Position numbers and translations under genes: made by a program. From positions 62,001-126,000 of the forward strand of contig CANJLL010000003.1 in the NCBI GenBank assembly GCA_947475545.1: a stretch of DNA of 64,000 nucleotides, written 5' to 3'. This DNA comes from Chloroflexota bacterium. Its GTDB lineage: Bacteria; Chloroflexota; Limnocylindria; Limnocylindrales; CSP1-4. Below, one piece after another: positions 63,175-64,000 of the stretch. How positions within the stretch are numbered: the stretch's first letter is position 1; every line of letters starts with the position of its first letter. Under the pieces are notes generated by a model. The model had not been told where the DNA came from, did not search any database, and worked only from the letters and a program-made list of their open reading frames with translations.

Positions 63175-64000
63175 TCAGCCGGGCGGCGCCTGGAGCACGT
63201 CGGCGGGCTCATGTCGCTGGGCCCGTGAGCTGACGACGCCCTGGATGACCAGTCCCGCGGTGATGAGGGCGGCCCCGACAAGCCCCGCAAGGCCAAACCG
63301 CTCCCCCAGGACCAGCACGCCGAGGAGGGTCGCGACGAGTGGCTCCGCGAGCACCAGCGTCGCCACCGCACCCGCCTCGAGGACGCTGAGGCCGAGCCCG
63401 AACAGGACGTAGGCGGCGCCGGTGGTGACCAGGCCCAGCCACAGGGCCACGGCCAGGCCCGCGGGTTGGGCGAGCCATGTCGACCCCGATACCAGGAGGA
63501 CCGGGACCATGACGCATCCGCCGAGGGCGAACTGGGCCGCCATTACCTCGGGCGCCTGCCCGCCGCCGATGAGCAGGCGTTTGGCGGCCACGGTGTAGCT
63601 GGCGTACGACAACCCGGAGCCAAGCGCGAGCAGCAGCCCCAGGGCCGGCACGTCCGGTTGTGCCAGGCCATCAAGGCCCAGCAGGGCGAGGCCCGTGACG
63701 CAGATGCTGGTTGCGGCCCACCAGGCGCGGCCCGGTCGCTCGCGCCACAGGAGCCACGAGAGGAGGCCCACCAGCGCGGGCCCACTGCCGATGGTGAGCA
63801 GCGTGGCAACGGCGACCCCGGCGGACCGCGTCGCCGCGAAGAAGCAGAGTTGATAGGCGGCCGTGGCGAGCCCGCCGGAGATCCCCCAGGGCGTGCGCCA
63901 GTAGCCGAGTGCCGACCTCCGTCGTCCGCCAAGCAGCGGGACCGCGGCGAGGAGGGCCACGCCGCCCACGAACAGCCGCGCGGCGCCGATGCCGAGCGGC
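63175..64000 (-). CDS. EamA/DMT-family transporter, 5' end beyond the window
   Basis: Two EamA-like halves; frame stays open to the window edge (PLGIGAARLFVGGVALL…). Confidence 0.87.
   Translation of the reverse strand, partial: PLGIGAARLFVGGVALLAAVPLLGGRRRSALGYWRTPWGISGGLATAAYQLCFFAATRSAGVAVATLLTIGSGPALVGLLSWLLWRERPGRAWWAATSICVTGLALLGLDGLAQPDVPALGLLLALGSGLSYASYTVAAKRLLIGGGQAPEVMAAQFALGGCVMVPVLLVSGSTWLAQPAGLAVALWLGLVTTGAAYVLFGLGLSVLEAGAVATLVLAEPLVATLLGVLVLGERFGLAGLVGAALITAGLVIQGVVSSRAQRHEPADVLQAPPG

Overview
High-GC window read as a monoderm Chloroflexota-like chromosome segment (lineage inferred from operon content, gene order and protein character; no search was run). From left to right it contains:
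- the C-terminus of a cut-off CDS and a lipoprotein;
- a complete F1Fo ATP synthase operon (atpI/Z-like, B, E, F, H, A, G, D, C) running into murA and mreB, then a PHP-domain protein, an LPG-synthase-like membrane protein and an XRE regulator;
- nfo, hpf, comF and DUF192 genes;
- a Tad/Flp pilus locus (tadC, tadB, tadA, cpaE-like, cpaB, two flp pilins; one pilin is shorter than the ORF-track cutoff), with a histidine kinase / LuxR response regulator / degenerate kinase operon;
- a roughly 20 kb envelope-glycan island rich in GT-C membrane glycosyltransferases;
- a DHFR-like gene and a hypothetical membrane gene, each followed by one copy of a ~190 bp direct repeat;
- a PIG-L deacetylase, and an arsenic locus with a MerR-ArsC fusion behind a legible MerR-type promoter/operator plus ACR3;
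- a P1B ATPase with CAC in place of CPC, and a DUF5317-MFS fusion;
- a lower-GC block with an HD-GYP protein, a tiny hydrophobic peptide ORF and a large STAND-ATPase/BTAD regulator;
- dodecin, another GT-C protein and a cut-off EamA transporter.
Strongest leads: the MerR-ArsC gene with its operator and internal start; the small ORF / HD-GYP / STAND-BTAD module; the direct-repeat pair; the CAC P1B ATPase; and the pilus-linked signalling set with a degenerate kinase. All family calls come from reading motifs by eye. No tRNA, rRNA, CRISPR array or transposase was recognised.
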